Shown here: piece by piece, positions 47,278 through 60,253 of the stretch
How the letters are laid out: each line of letters begins with the position of its first letter
Numbering within the stretch: the first letter of the stretch is position 1
Origin: Seison nebaliae
Taxonomy: Eukaryota > Rotifera > Pararotatoria > Seisonacea > Seisonidae
Length of the DNA stretch: 64,000 bases
NCBI GenBank assembly: GCA_023231475.1
Contig: JALJEE010002013.1
Span: 1 to 64,000 of the forward strand
Direction of reading: 5' to 3'
Program-made: the position numbers and the translations under genes
The notes under the pieces: model-generated
The model's database searches: none
What the model saw: only the letters and a program-made list of their open reading frames with translations
What the model was told of the DNA's origin: nothing

Positions 47278-48568
47278 ACATATATCCAAAATAAGACGAA
47301 ATGATTAATAAATTACCTAAAACGAATTGAGTGAGACACCTCAAATCTTTTCCAAACAAAGAAGAAGTGAATTGAATTAAACAATTCTATAAACTACAAA
47401 GAAAGAAAGTTTAGTTGAGACGACTTCTTTTTATATATCTCGTTTCCTCTCATAATGACATGTCATGATCCAGATCTGCTTTTTCCTAAAGCCACTTACT
47501 TCCCTTTAGGGTTGGAGAAGAAACATTTCTTTAAACATTCAAAACGAAAACTTTTCTTTATCAATGACGAAAAGACAGTTCTCATTTTTCTTTTCTTCCT
47601 TATGAAAGCAGATCTCAAATTACTCATACCGCCAAAAGATAAGTTGTGTAATTAATTCGGAAAGAAATTACTTTCTGTTGTACTTAAAATATAAAAGGAA
47701 ATTTATGAGTAGAATTCCATAAAAGAAAATCGATATTATTTCATAAATCATACCATTTGACGTAAAACTTTTTCATGCACTTCTTATTCGTAGCTGAAAT
47801 AATTTATAGAATTAGAAATAAAAAAAACTAGAAAAAAAAATTGCGATTTCAAAAAAATTATAAAATGAGCTTCAGGCTGCGCGTGAAATAATTAATTAAT
47901 TTTAAAATGAATTTTTAGAGAATTGAGAGAAATTTGAAAAAGATCGTGATCGCTCTTGAATCAAGCTTGGCATTTGAACAAATTCAAATTTTATTCAAGC
48001 AAGTTCCCAAATGGAGTGAGAGGATGTTTGTGAGCTAAAAGAAAAGAAAAAGTATTTAGTTTGATTAATTAAAATTACGACGTTCTGTGATTCGTAATTA
48101 TAAGTCTGGTAATTCGTTTTTTTTCCTTCATTTTATTTGCACACTATTCACCACACACACACACACACACAGATATATACACATCTCCCATTTGTGTCCT
48201 CATCTTTCGATATAATGGTCACGTTCGCACACAATTTCTCTCATTCGCTTCGTAATCCCACATCTTGTACGGACGTGTAGATGAGAAGGAGGAGGGCGAG
48301 GAGAGAGAATGATTTGAATAAATGTAAGATTACTATTTTTCCAGAGTTAAAAGATGATATTGTCTGATTTTTTAAAAATCTTCCTTTTTCTTCCCTCACC
48401 GTTTTTTCTTGCCCTCCCTAAAACTTTATTTCGATTGTGAATTTCGTTTGTGGATTTGTATCAATTAATGTATCATCCTATTAAATTATTCAGATAATTC
48501 GTTCGGGGACAGAATTTCCTTTTCATCAATTGGAAGACTATTGGAAGTGAGTTTGAATTAGTCATAGA
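47278..48568. other. Upstream region of DOT1L and the HLH-like gene
   Basis: Intergenic between divergent genes. It has a (CA)n run at about 48150-48171. The plus-strand frame at 47455-47655 shows no domain. The stretch near 48190-48310 is less AT-rich and may be part of the DOT1L promoter or a 5' UTR exon. Confidence 0.45.
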
Positions 48569-51500
48569 ATGCGTATGGAGAACGTGACGGATAAAGAAGA
48601 AGAGGATGATCTTTACAATTTCCGATTGATGAGTCCCGATCACGAGAATGAGAATAACATCAAATTTAATTTAAAGAGTCAGAACGAACAATTGATCGAA
48701 ACGATTTCGATAATTTTAGACGAATGTCATTCCGATGATTTCGAGAAGAATTATTGTACGGATTTACGATATAAATTGAAGAATTATGAGACAATTAATG
48801 AATTGTTGGACTTGGCACATTTGTTCAATGAGAATTTGTCAAAATGGAAGAAAGATAATCCGTCAATGATATTAATGAATTATCGATTGGAGAAGTATGC
48901 TCCACTTCCATTTCTCTCACATGTGATGCATGTAGCATATACGAGATCGGTAAAAGATCCGGAAAAATTGAATTGTTATCCACCATTCTCCAATCGTGTT
49001 TATGGTGAAACGTCATTCAAATGTATCGAAGAATTAATTAAGGAATTAGAATTTGAAATCGATGAATCATTCTTGGATTTGGGTAGTGGTGTCGGTCAAG
49101 TGGTACTTCAAATGGCAGCGATGTTTCCGTTGAGGGAAAGTGTAGGAATCGAATTAGCCGACACTCCGGCAACATATGCCATCGACTTACAAAAACATTT
49201 TATCGATTGGATGAAATGGAGCGGTTTCGCTTTCTCTCCTACCAAATTGATTAAAGGCGATTTCCTCAACGAATCTTTCATTCCTATCATTCTCAATTCG
49301 AAATGTATATTTATTAATAATTATGCATTCTCTCCAGAAGTTGATCATCAATTAAAAGAAATTTTCAAATCAACTGAAAAAGGGACAGTTCTCATTTCTT
49401 CTAGATGTTATGTACAATCGAATTTCCGAATAACTCCTCGTAATACGAATGATATTGGTGCAATAATTCTTTTGAAACGAATGTTATATGGTGATGTGAG
49501 TTGGACAAATAAACGAGTCACATTTTATATTCAAGTTATTGATCCAACAATTCTTGAAAGATGGTATGAAGAAAGAAATGAAATGACAAAGAAGAAGAAA
49601 CGAGAGAAAAAAGAACGAGCTCTAAAAAATGCTATAACCAATTATTCAGAAGGACATAATGGTACTAATGAGAAAGAAGTTGGTTATGATGATGGACATG
49701 AAAATAAAGAAAGAAAAGAAAACGTTCCAGATGATATTGCTGATAATGAAGATGATAATAATGATGATAATGAGATTGAAGAAAGTGGTGACAATTATTC
49801 GGAAGAAGATTATCTAGAAGAAAAAAAGAAAAATCGTCGATCAAGAAAACCATCGAAACGTCGAAAAAATAATATCATTTCTACATCGACCACTCAGAGT
49901 AATGTGAATCGAATGAACAAGACGAATCGAAGAAAATTAAGAAGTCCTATCAATTCGTTCGATTATTCTGATATGTCAACTGATCGAAAACGAAATAACA
50001 AGAAAGTTATTCCAACAAAAAATAAGGTCATCAAATATCATTTGAGAAGGAATTCCATCGCAAACGATAATATTGTCGATGGTGATGTGATGGAAAGTGG
50101 TGGTGAATTTGACGGAAATAATTCAGTAAATGCTCGAAAACGTCTTCACAGTTATAGCGATCTTGATGAGAAGAGGAAAGAGAATGAGACGATAAATGAG
50201 AAAAGATCTCAAACGAAAAAAAGTAAACGAATCGAAACATCGGACGATGAAATCATTTCGACAGTTACAACTGTTACCACAATTCCTTTAATTGGACTGC
50301 GTGGATCGAAGATTAATGCGTTAACGAAAATGAAGTTGAGAGTATCATCAGACGATGATGTTATTCAGGATAAAAGAGAAAAACTTATAAATAAAATCGA
50401 AGATAATTTCCAATCTGATATTGTTACAAATTCATCGAAGAAAATTGAATTAAAATTGAAAACGGAAGAAGAAGTGACAGAAAATGAGAAACGATCAGAA
50501 GAGGGAACAGTTAAAAGAAAACGTGGACGACCACGATCAGTTGGGAAGAAACCGAAAATGGTTTTGGTTCAAACGAATTCGGATAAATCTGATAAATCTG
50601 ACAAAGATGGGAAAAGTTTGAGAAAGTTTTCTCGATCAGAAAATGATAAGAAATTGGAAGAAATCGTTCCGAAAACTTCGGAGAATGATGATAAAGAGAA
50701 TAAAAATAGTTATGATTTTTTTTTTTTTAATTTAAAAATTTTTCTTTTTTAGATTATTTAGATGTTGTTTATGGAAATGCTTTAGATGTACTCGAAAAGT
50801 TGACGGTAAGAGAATTGGAAAATATATCGGATGATAATTTTTATCGACCATCACCAGATGACGTTAATGTGCCATGGCTGAGCAGCATCAAATGTCAAGC
50901 GGATAATGCAAAAATTATCACATCTTCTCAAATTCGTTTTCATTTTTATTTTTTATGAATGAAATATTGAAAAAAAATTGTTTTAGATAAAGAATATATG
51001 GAAGAAAAAGAGAAAGAGAAAGAGGAATTAAAAGTGGAAAAAAGAAAAAAGAATGAAAAAAAGAAGAAAAATGAAGAGATGTCAATTCAATTATTTGTCG
51101 ATTTCATCAAGAGTGATGTAGATAAAAGAAGAAATCTCTTCCAATTGTTGAGAAAGAAAAAATTCTTATCAAAATTGAAAAATAAAGAAATTGATTCATT
51201 CGTCGAATGGTTAGACAAAGAAATTTGTGTGGAAAAGGTTCGTTCATTTTTGGCTTGAAAAAATATAAATTTTGTTTTTTTATAATTTTCAGAAATTCTC
51301 ATCAGAAATCAAAGAGAAATTTGAGAAAATAAAAGATGGCCAGAAAACGATGTTGGATGAGAGACGTTTACTCCATTTGACAATTATGAGATTTTGGAAA
51401 CAACAAAGTGAAAGTGAATCAGAAAGGAAAAATTTTGAAACAATTGAAAATTGTTTTGCTCATGAACAATTACCATCTCAAGAATTATTAGGGACGGCAA

Positions 51501-53058
51501 TTGAATTGAGTGTGAAAGAAGAAAAAGGATTAACAGATCATCTTCGACAATTGAGTATTGATGTGAAACAATTATTATTCGATCGTCAAATGATGGTTGA
51601 ATTTCATTCATCTTATCTCTCATTCAAATTTCAATTAATTTATTTTATTCTTTTTTTAGGTTAATCAAATTTCTAGTATTACTGGAATTGAGAAGGATTT
51701 GAAATTAACGAAAGAACCGATTTTACCTGCAGAAATTGCTGCTGCTGTTATGCCTTCGAAAAGAATTGAATCTGATGATAGTGAATTAACCAAAAATTTA
51801 AGTTTACCTACTCCACCAAGAGATTCATCAACGACTGGTAAGATACCAATAAAATCATGTACACGAATATCTAAAGGAAAATATTGTCATCATCTTCGAT
51901 ATCAGAAGTTCCTCCACAAACATCAATTACAACAGAAGGAAACTAATGAACATGTTGAGAATTTGACATCTATACCACTCACTGTTCCAATGACGATTTC
52001 GAGAAGTTTAATGAATAAAAATCAAATTATAGAAAATATGGGAACAACTTCTCGATGTGAAGAAAAGACGATTAATCATGAAACGAAATCATCGGAAAAT
52101 GTGAATAAATCAGGAAATGATTCGATTACCTCCATTCCTAATCACGTCTTGATCAATGCTCAAAATTATACGAATATCTCAAATAATGATATGATGAGAA
52201 TGACGAGATCATCACCTGGTAGACAAGATCAACAAATCATTCCGATTGTATCGGATCATCGGAAACATGACGATTTGGTAAAAATAATGAAATTGAATGA
52301 ACGAATGAAGAAGGAAGAGATAACGGAACAGATGTTAAAGACGAATGTTGATAAAAATAATCTACAACGATTACATCAACAATTTTATCAAAGACAACAA
52401 TTGATGAAATTGAGTAAAATGCGAAAATCAGCATTCCAATCAAATAGTAACATTTATAATAATATTATCCTCAATTCCAATGGTCGAGATGCGAATTATT
52501 TGAATGAGAAAGTCAATTTTAATACAAAAAATCAAATAGAAAATAAAAATATCACCGTTCCAACATTAACAGTAACAACACCAATATTAAGTCCTGCATC
52601 AGTTGCAGTAGCAGCCGCCGCTGCCTCTATTGTAACGTCGTTTAATAGTCATCATAATCATGTGACATCACAATCGAATGGTGGAAGTGTAAAAGTTTTA
52701 TTACCGGATCAATGGAAGAATATGATGGGACATAATCATCAATCACCATCAATGAATTCGATTTCTGCTCAATTAATTCCGTCAACTCACACCATAGTCA
52801 CAAGAACAACGACTACATCACCATTTATGAAATGTGAGAGAGTTCAACAGTTACATCAGAAGAAATCAACAATTCCTCTACCCACTCAATCAATATCGAC
52901 GACGAATATGTCTGATCAATTATCGATCAATTGCCAAAAACAACAATCAATCAAGCAACATCAACAACAACAACAACCACAAACATATCAACAACAACAA
53001 TATCTGTTAAATAATCAACAAAATATTCAACATCATTCATCATCAACTTCATTATACC

Positions 53059-53092
<34 letters not shown>

Positions 53093-53813
53093 TGTTATAT
53101 ATCGTACACCTCCATTGACACAACAACAACAACAACAGCAACAACAACAACAACAATCATCACAAAGTCATTTGATTTATCCGAATTTACAAACGAAACA
53201 AGCACTTCATGCCCAAGTAACAGGAATTAATTGTGGTAATTCTCCTCAATTATCATCGAAAACACCACAACAATTGATGCAACCGAATTATTATCAGAAT
53301 ATTACATCACAACCGGTTCTATCCAATTTTCAGATGTCTCTCAATCATTTATTCAATTCCGCTTCATTAATGTATCCGCCCGGACAATTACGAATGACAC
53401 CATCAACAAAAGTTCCAGTCATTTCACCACGATCCAAACAACAAGCAACATTGATGAAGAATATTCCTGCGATTCCATCAGTTCTCCCACCGACTACTAC
53501 TCCCATGAAGATGGAAGAGTTTCAGAGAACTCTCACCAAAATGCCAAAGAATCCTTTGGCGAATCTATCTCCTTCTGTCATTCAGCCAACTCCACATCTC
53601 ACTCAACAACATCCACAAAATAATTATTATCTACCGATGTCGTTGAATTATTTACGGAATAATTTGAATGCCAACACGTTAACGAATGTGAGTGGAAATC
53701 TCAAACCGAATAATGAACATCAACTCTCTTATTTGACTTATGGGCAACAACAGTTGCAACAGTCTGCTCAAAAAACAATGACCACTCAATTGACAAAGAA
53801 GAATACGAAATAG
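48569..53813 (+). CDS. DOT1L: DOT1-like histone H3 lysine-79 methyltransferase
   Basis: Five exons, 48569-50708, 50753-50935, 50987-51237, 51293-51595 and 51660-53813, join in frame to 1676 residues. The N-terminal catalytic domain includes YGETSFKCIEELI, the SAM-binding motif DLGSGVGQVVLQMA (about 170) followed by VGIELADTPATYA, and FINNYAFSPEVD (about 250) for the catalytic Asn and substrate loop. A basic acidic-mixed region follows, with an AT-hook-like KRKRGRPR near residue 650 that may take the place of the lysine-rich nucleosome-binding segment. Exons 2-5 encode coiled coils (SSEIKEKFEKIKDGQKTM, TDHLRQLSIDVKQLL), then a long low-complexity tail. That tail has two polyglutamine runs near 1425 and 1450, encoded mainly by CAA. 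The enzyme methylates H3K79 on nucleosomes during transcription elongation. The catalytic part is unmistakable; the tail is joined by splice phase. Confidence 0.93.
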
Positions 53814-53878
53814 TTTGAACGGTGAAACGATAAGAATCTTCTTCTTCTTTAAAACCATCTCATCCACCATATTCCTTC

Positions 53879-53880
<2 letters not shown>

Positions 53881-53914
<34 letters not shown>

Positions 53915-54019
53915 TACATACATACATACATACATACATACATACATACATACATACATACATACATACATACATACATACATACATACATACATACATA
54001 CATACATACATACATACAT
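53881..54019 (+). repeat. (CA)n then (CATA)n compound microsatellite
   Basis: About 14 CA units are followed by roughly 27 units of the tetranucleotide CATA, in the 3' flank of DOT1L. The tetranucleotide run is nearly perfect, which suggests recent expansion. It yields artificial open frames on both strands. Confidence 0.97.
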
Positions 54020-55043
54020 AAGCACTCCGGGTAAGGAATGGATGAAAATTGTTTTTATTTTTCATTTTTTTTCCTTTGTTTTTTTCAAACATATTTTCTT
54101 ATTTCCATTTGTTCCTCTTCCAAATTCATCGAAAAACGTTTCTCAGAAAGAAACAATTTATTCATATTCCTTTTTTACTTTTCTCTCACATTTATCTCTC
54201 ATTCGTTTCTGAAATGCGACAAATCTCTTTCAAATCTCTGAAAATTTCTTTTTTTTCACTTCTCTCCACAAAATCAGTTTATTCATTTTAAAGAGAATAT
54301 TTTATTTATTTAGTTTATAAGAACTTCAGATCTGTCAACGATCATTTCAAACCAATCCTCCTCAAATCCATCTATTTTATTCTTCAATTGCGATTTTATT
54401 CTAACTTTCAATATTCTTCATCCACTCTCCCCCTTCTCCATGATCGTCTCATCATCAACACATCTATCTATAAACTCCTCCAACACACACTCACACTCAC
54501 ACACACACACACGCACAAAAAGTTGTAATATTCTTATAAATTCAAAGTATTTTCCAAATTTCGTTCGAATATCCTTTTCGAACTTTTTTATAATTTTCGT
54601 TTTTTTTCGTTTCATTCTCCAAATATTTTCAATTGACGGTTTTTTTCCTCAACGTTCCTTTTTTTCATATTTTTTCATTTCATTTCGTAGGACATGTTTT
54701 TATGATAATTTATAATAAGATGATAAATTCTCAATTATGTCCCTCAATCGTTCAACTTCTATTAATTTTATGGATTAAATATCATCACCTTTCAATTGGA
54801 CTTTCCTGTAAAATTGTTTTTTTTCATCATTTTCTTCACAAATTTCAATAATTTCACAGAAATTAAATGAACATGTTTATCAAGAATAAAGTAAATTTTC
54901 CTACTAATTTTGAAAAAAGCAAATTCTTTTTTTATTCTCTTGAAATTAATTTCATTTCAATCAATTCAATTTGACAATTCAAAATAATCATTCGAATACT
55001 CGTTCATCAGTTTTCAGTGTTTCTCTTCAATTTTTTTTTCGTC
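54020..55043. other. Convergent intergenic region, pyrimidine-rich
   Basis: T- and TTC-rich DNA between the 3' ends of DOT1L and CFAP100, with a second CA-rich run at about 54483-54514. Frames here are Phe/Ser/Leu-rich products of base composition. No gene. Confidence 0.5.
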
Positions 55044-57260
55044 TTAAATTTCAGTTGAAAAATAGTAGTTATATTCTTCTTCATTTTTTCGTTCTTCCCA
55101 TATCTGCTCACATTTCCTATCTTTCTTATCTTTCTTCAATCGAGATCGTTCCATGACACGTCGAGTTCGAATAATTGATTTTTGTGGTTGACTGACACGC
55201 TCCAATTTCTTCTGTTCATTCTTGTAGAAGTTTTCCTTCGTCATTCGCTTCCTCTCTTCTTTAACTAATTGATTTTGCATAAAATGTTGATGTTGCATTG
55301 CTCTCTCGATTTTATCGGAAGGAAATATTTCCAATTCTTCAAATAACGATTCCACTACCGATTCCATTTCTGATAGAATACTCATTGTACTAAATCATGA
55401 GAGTTATATATGAAATGTGGACAAAAATTTAAAGAAGAAAACTCTTTTTTTTGTTTGTCCGGTTCCGCCGATAGAACTGGTTCGGCTAAATAGATTTCTC
55501 TTACTTTATCCTCCCAAATTTTCAATTCTTCCATAATGAGCATATATTCTGGATTGTAGAAATAGAGATGTCTAAATAATTAAGTATTCTCAATAAATGA
55601 AATGAAAAGAAATGTCGAACTCCAAACTGAAAATAGAATGTGCCGCTTTCCTTTCAGTCTCCTGCAATTCTTCTTGTAATCGTTTGACAGTTGCATATTT
55701 CTCTTCGATTTCATACATAAGAACGCCTTCTTCTTCCCTGCTCGTTTTTTCGTCTGCTCGTTTATTCAAGAATTCTGCTTCTTCTTCCACCGAATGTGTT
55801 CGTTCCATCAACATTAAATTCGTGTTCTCCGATTCTCGTAATAAATCTAATAATTCAATCGGTTCTTTAAAGTAAATCTCTCGAATTGCCTACTCAGAAT
55901 TGAGAAGAAAAATTGAGAGTTTAACGTAATAAACATTTATATGATATTAGTAGTTAAAAGCAAACGAAAATCGGATGAGTTGGTGGGAGATGAATGAAAT
56001 CTAGATTGAGTAATTCATCTGATTCGATTGTTGATAAATATATCGGATCTGTGTTCACTTTCACTCGAACTTCTTCATCGAAATCTCCAAATGGATCATA
56101 AAAATCAGTCAAATATTCTGTCATATCGCTTAACATTGCTTCTTCTTTACTATCAACAACTGTCGTCTTTATTGCTCTTACTAATTGATTCGTTCTCCAA
56201 TACTAAATTGTGTTCAACCATTTCTTTTTTGAAGAAGAAAAAGAAAAGAAACTTTTGGAGCTGTCTTGAATAGAAAAAGAGCACAACGTCGATAATCAGC
56301 CCAAGTATCTTCCATTCGACCGATTTCAGTTTTTATACTCGAAATTTGTTCATTTAATGATTTGATAGCGGCAATGTTATCCAGTTTTAATTTAGTTGCT
56401 TCATCAGCACTATTCAGTTGACTTTTTATTATTTATATTACAATTCTAACCGTTCAATAGCTCTCGCGGATTGTTGATCAATATTCTTGATAAATTCGTC
56501 TAATAATCTTCCGTCACAATCGAGATAATGTTCTGACATCTGCATACGTCTCAATGCCTGTTCATATGTCAATTCCATGGCTAATGTTTGTTTTCGTTGA
56601 ATATCTAACAAATACTATAAAAATATGTTTTCAAATAATTTTACAATTCCCTAAATCAATCGATGAACTTGTGTACAAAAGTCTTTTTGTTTTCTTCCGA
56701 AATATCCGCGCATTGGTTTCTGTTTTGGTGCATCTTTTTAAATTCTTATTAAAAATTAATTTGATAAGAAATTATTATGGACTTGCTGTTTCTTCTACCG
56801 CCCAAATTTGATAATTTAATTTCTTATTTAAGTCTGTCTAAATAAATATTTAATAATTTTAATGTTAAAATTTGAAATATTGGGAAACATTTAAAAAATC
56901 ATCATCCGGTTCCTTCAAACATTGTCCATATTTCAACGTACCCGTTTTAATCATGTTATACATTTTCTGTCGACTTTTTGGTAATTCCTTGAACAATGAA
57001 CAAGATTTTTTGAAGAATTTCGACATCGAATTATAACTGATTTTAGTCGATCATCACGACATCCAACAGTGAGTAATGTTTGTTCAAATCCTTTTGATGT
57101 TCCTTTTAATGATGTAAGTTAAGTAATTTGAATATTTGAAGAAATAGGTGAAACTGGGATAATCATCTGGTGACATATTTCGTTTGTCTTTTATTCGATG
57201 ATTATCGAACACTTCATAAGGAATTATCTTATTACGAACTGGTTTAGGTTTCCGATACAT
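55044..57260 (-). CDS. CFAP100: CFAP100/CCDC38-family coiled-coil protein (axonemal MIA complex)
   Basis: Multiple short exons on the minus strand. Three blocks identify the family. YFKEPIELLDLLRESENTNL at about 55.83-55.88 kb matches the human block [20 protein letters not shown]. A helix near 56.4-56.6 kb ends with DGRLLDEFIKN and then IKSLNEQISSIKTEIGRMED, in the position of the family's DEFVREND and IKSEISRFED. The last exon reads EMESVVESLFEELEIFPSDK, then a long basic helix, and ends EEEYNYYFSTEI where the human protein ends in EEEELLFFFT. In green algae the orthologue (MIA1/FAP100) works with MIA2/FAP73 to position inner dynein arms, so this implies motile cilia or a flagellated sperm. 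The first exon (MYRKPKPVRNKIIPYEVF from 57260) and the joins between 56.6 and 57.1 kb are uncertain. Confidence 0.8.
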
Positions 57261-57592
57261 GATTATCGTGTGGAAGAAATAATTATTTTTCTCAAATTTA
57301 AAATATCTAAATTAATTTTCCTCTTTCTCTTCGTTTTAAACTGAAATAATTGTAAAAAAGAGGAAAAGAAAATGACAATCTTAATAATAATAGTTTGAAG
57401 CGCAATTTTTCATAATATCATTTTATTAACTTTAGAATTAATAGGTGGAGAGAAGAAATGAAACGAATAAGACTCTTTGAAATATTTTTTTTGTTGGTGA
57501 TTAACTGCTGTGAGAAGAAAAAACGAATATTGTTTAAAGGATCATTTAAGTTGTGGAAGGAATATTTGTGAGAGAATTAATTACCTTTAAAT
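57261..57592. other. Intergenic between CFAP100 5' end and transporter 3' end
   Basis: AT-rich, about 330 bases. No clear X-box was found here, unlike upstream of the other cilia genes. Confidence 0.45.
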
Positions 57593-58744
57593 TTATTTAA
57601 CGTTCGTTCGTGGTAAGACTAACCGTCTCTCGTACATATAAAGTAACGTCGATGAAATTACGAGAAATGCACCAGCAAAAAATAATCTGAGAGAGAGAAA
57701 GAGAGAGAATATTAGAGAATGAGAGAATTGAAGAGAACTTGGTTGGTGTAAATTCATTGAGTATTAGATAAGAAGCAGTACATGAGAAAATAATAGATAA
57801 AGCATTAGCAAATCCTTTAAGAATATTATCTGCATATTTGATTACCGCAGCTATGATGAGACCGCCAGCAGCCTATGGAAGAGAAATAGAAGAAAAGTTT
57901 CAAACTATAAAAATTGAATCGTTTAAAACTTGTAATGTGACGATAATCCAGACAGTTGAATTAAAACCAAAAAGTGGTCCATGTTTCATGATGACATTGA
58001 AATCATAAAAAACTGCTCCGAAAGTTCCGATAATAAAACTGAAGAATGCCAATTGGACATTTCGAATCCATACTGATGGATTTGAATTTTTCAAAATTTT
58101 CTCAAAGAAAACACCAGCGAATCCACTTGTAAAACAAGCGGCAATAATACAAGAGAAACCAATGAGTTGTTGGAAGAGTGAATGATGAACAACTTCATGT
58201 TCTTCGATGGAGGATTTGGAGAGAACTTGATTGACTTGAACCATTGCTACGCCCATCGTCAAAATCAGAAGGGATAACCATCGTTGTTTGGAAATGGTTC
58301 GATGGAGAATGTAGACGGTAAATAAGGCCGTAGTCAAAATTTTAAGTTGATAAGTAATTTGATAAGTTGCCGCATCGATTTTATCCAATGCCCAAAATAG
58401 AAGATTATTTTGGAGTGTATATAATGCGGCTGGTATGGCTAAGAGGAAGACATCATTTACATTTCCTTCTCCCAATAATAAATATTTCACTCGATTTATA
58501 TCATAATCTAATAAATAATTAAAGGAATTTGAATGATATGAAAATTATTTAAACTATTTTGATATATTACGAGCACTCCACAAATTGCCATCTTCATCAA
58601 TTCGGCTACAACTACAGCAACTGAAATTAAATATTTCTCTTCTGATCCATTACTTCGTGAGTATCTAATGTATAGGATGAGTGATGATGATTGTATGACG
58701 AGTAGAATGAGACTGATCAATTTCTTCCATTTATTGGTGGGCAT
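57593..58744 (-). CDS. Nucleotide-sugar transporter (SLC35A type, UDP-GlcNAc/UDP-Gal)
   Basis: About four exons: the first from 58744 to about 58557, the second from about 58510 to 57928, then one near 57790-57875 and the last ending at 57593. The start [20 protein letters not shown] begins a multi-pass membrane protein. [20 protein letters not shown] and [20 protein letters not shown] are the family's most conserved helices. GFSGVFFEK-like [19 protein letters not shown] and [20 protein letters not shown] also match SLC35A2/A3 closely. The C-terminus [19 protein letters not shown] is the last helix. These antiporters import UDP-sugars into the Golgi in exchange for UMP. The exact sugar cannot be told from the sequence. 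Ten helices are expected and the exons supply them. Confidence 0.9.
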
Positions 58745-60253
58745 ATTCTGTTAGGGGAAGAGTGGGAAGTGAGATAGAAAAAAGAAGGAAAGAATGAAAT
58801 TTTAAAAAAAAAATATTGTTTTAGACCGAAATTCAATCGAAATTCAAATTAAATTTATATGACAAATGGAATCTGGTTTAGTCGATGTACAATCAAGATT
58901 AATATAAGGTAGGCAAATGTATTAAAGAGAGTAGTTGGTGGAACAGAATAATTGAAATTCGTGTAACTTCGTCTGTCTCTTTTTTCCTCTTCATATCTTC
59001 CACATTATCCACTGACGTTTCCTTATTGATAATTTTACTCATTCGCATTCGTATGTCGCTATTTCGGCTGATCAAGTTGGCAAAAAATGATTATTATTTT
59101 CTTAGTCCATTCAATCCACCACTACCTGAATGAAGAATGTCCTTATGTGAAACTTTAGCTGACATTGTTTATTACCATCGTTCAAATATTATTATTCCAA
59201 TGTTTTGTCTTGAAATTAAATTTTATGATAACGTAATAATCTTTTACTCAACAATTTTAACAACTTTCAAAGAACAAAAGAAACTTCAACTTTTCCCCCT
59301 ATACTTTTTATGCTAATAATATTACTAAACTTTAACAATTGAAATTATATTTTTAGAATTTGAGTAGTCAATTCCATTAAAAATTTTTTTCTTTATTGAT
59401 CCTTATCGATTTTTTAAAATTAATCAATCAATTTAAATAAAATCATCTTCTCAATAAATCTTTACATTTCCATTCGAGTCACTTCCGTAAAAGGTTAAGA
59501 AATATATCATTTTTTAATTTGTTTTTGAAACTTGATCAAGTTAAATTTTACGAATTTTTGTTAAGAAATGATGACATCTGATGATCCATCTGGCTGGAAC
59601 TCTCATTTTCTTAAAACACCTTACAAACTATTGTTAATAAGCCGAAATATCCATTGAAGGAGACAAAGTGACAAAAGTTAAGAGTTTTGGTTTAGTTTCT
59701 CCAGATAGTTCCACAATCATTTTATATGAAAATACAAGACTGGATTAATTCATTTACATATCATCGATATTCATTATTGAATTATAAGGTTTGTTGTATC
59801 AATTGGATTTTTTGAGAAGAAATAGATAAAGTTTCCTCGTTGAATCGATTGAACAATTAGTTGAAGAACGTGAGGGAAATATGCAGAAATAATGAGAGAT
59901 GTTGAAAATAGATTGAAAGATTTCTGAATACAAAAAACATAAAAAACATAAAGTGCAAATGTAAAATTATTGATAGTGTATCAATTAAAATTTTGTTCAG
60001 GTGAATCGAATTGATTTTGATGAATGTTATTAATGAATTTATGAAGGTCTGAACAGGTTTTAGACGAAATATATGCTATAGGAATGAACTAAAATAATGA
60101 TGGAAAATAATTGACAAAGTTTTAATTAGACTGTTAATGTCAGATGTGAAGTAATTATAAGGATAATAGTCTGGAAATGAATTCATCGAAATTATTATAA
60201 AAGGCAAGGTGGAATGATTTGGAGAATTATAATTATTTGAATTCGTTTCAAAT
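58745..60253. other. Intergenic
   Basis: Divergent upstream region of the transporter and the Ig/VWC gene. 1.5 kb of AT-rich DNA; the minus-strand frame at 60076-60306 is antisense to the Ig/VWC start and not called. No RNA gene or repeat was recognised. Confidence 0.45.

Noticed and set aside
46862-47294. Overlapping frames opposite the HLH-like gene
   Set aside because: They are shadows of the minus-strand frame and contain trinucleotide-derived repeats.
53815-54092. Open frames rich in His-Thr-Tyr-Ile and Met-Tyr-Val-Cys repeats
   Set aside because: They are translations of the CA and CATA microsatellite in both directions.
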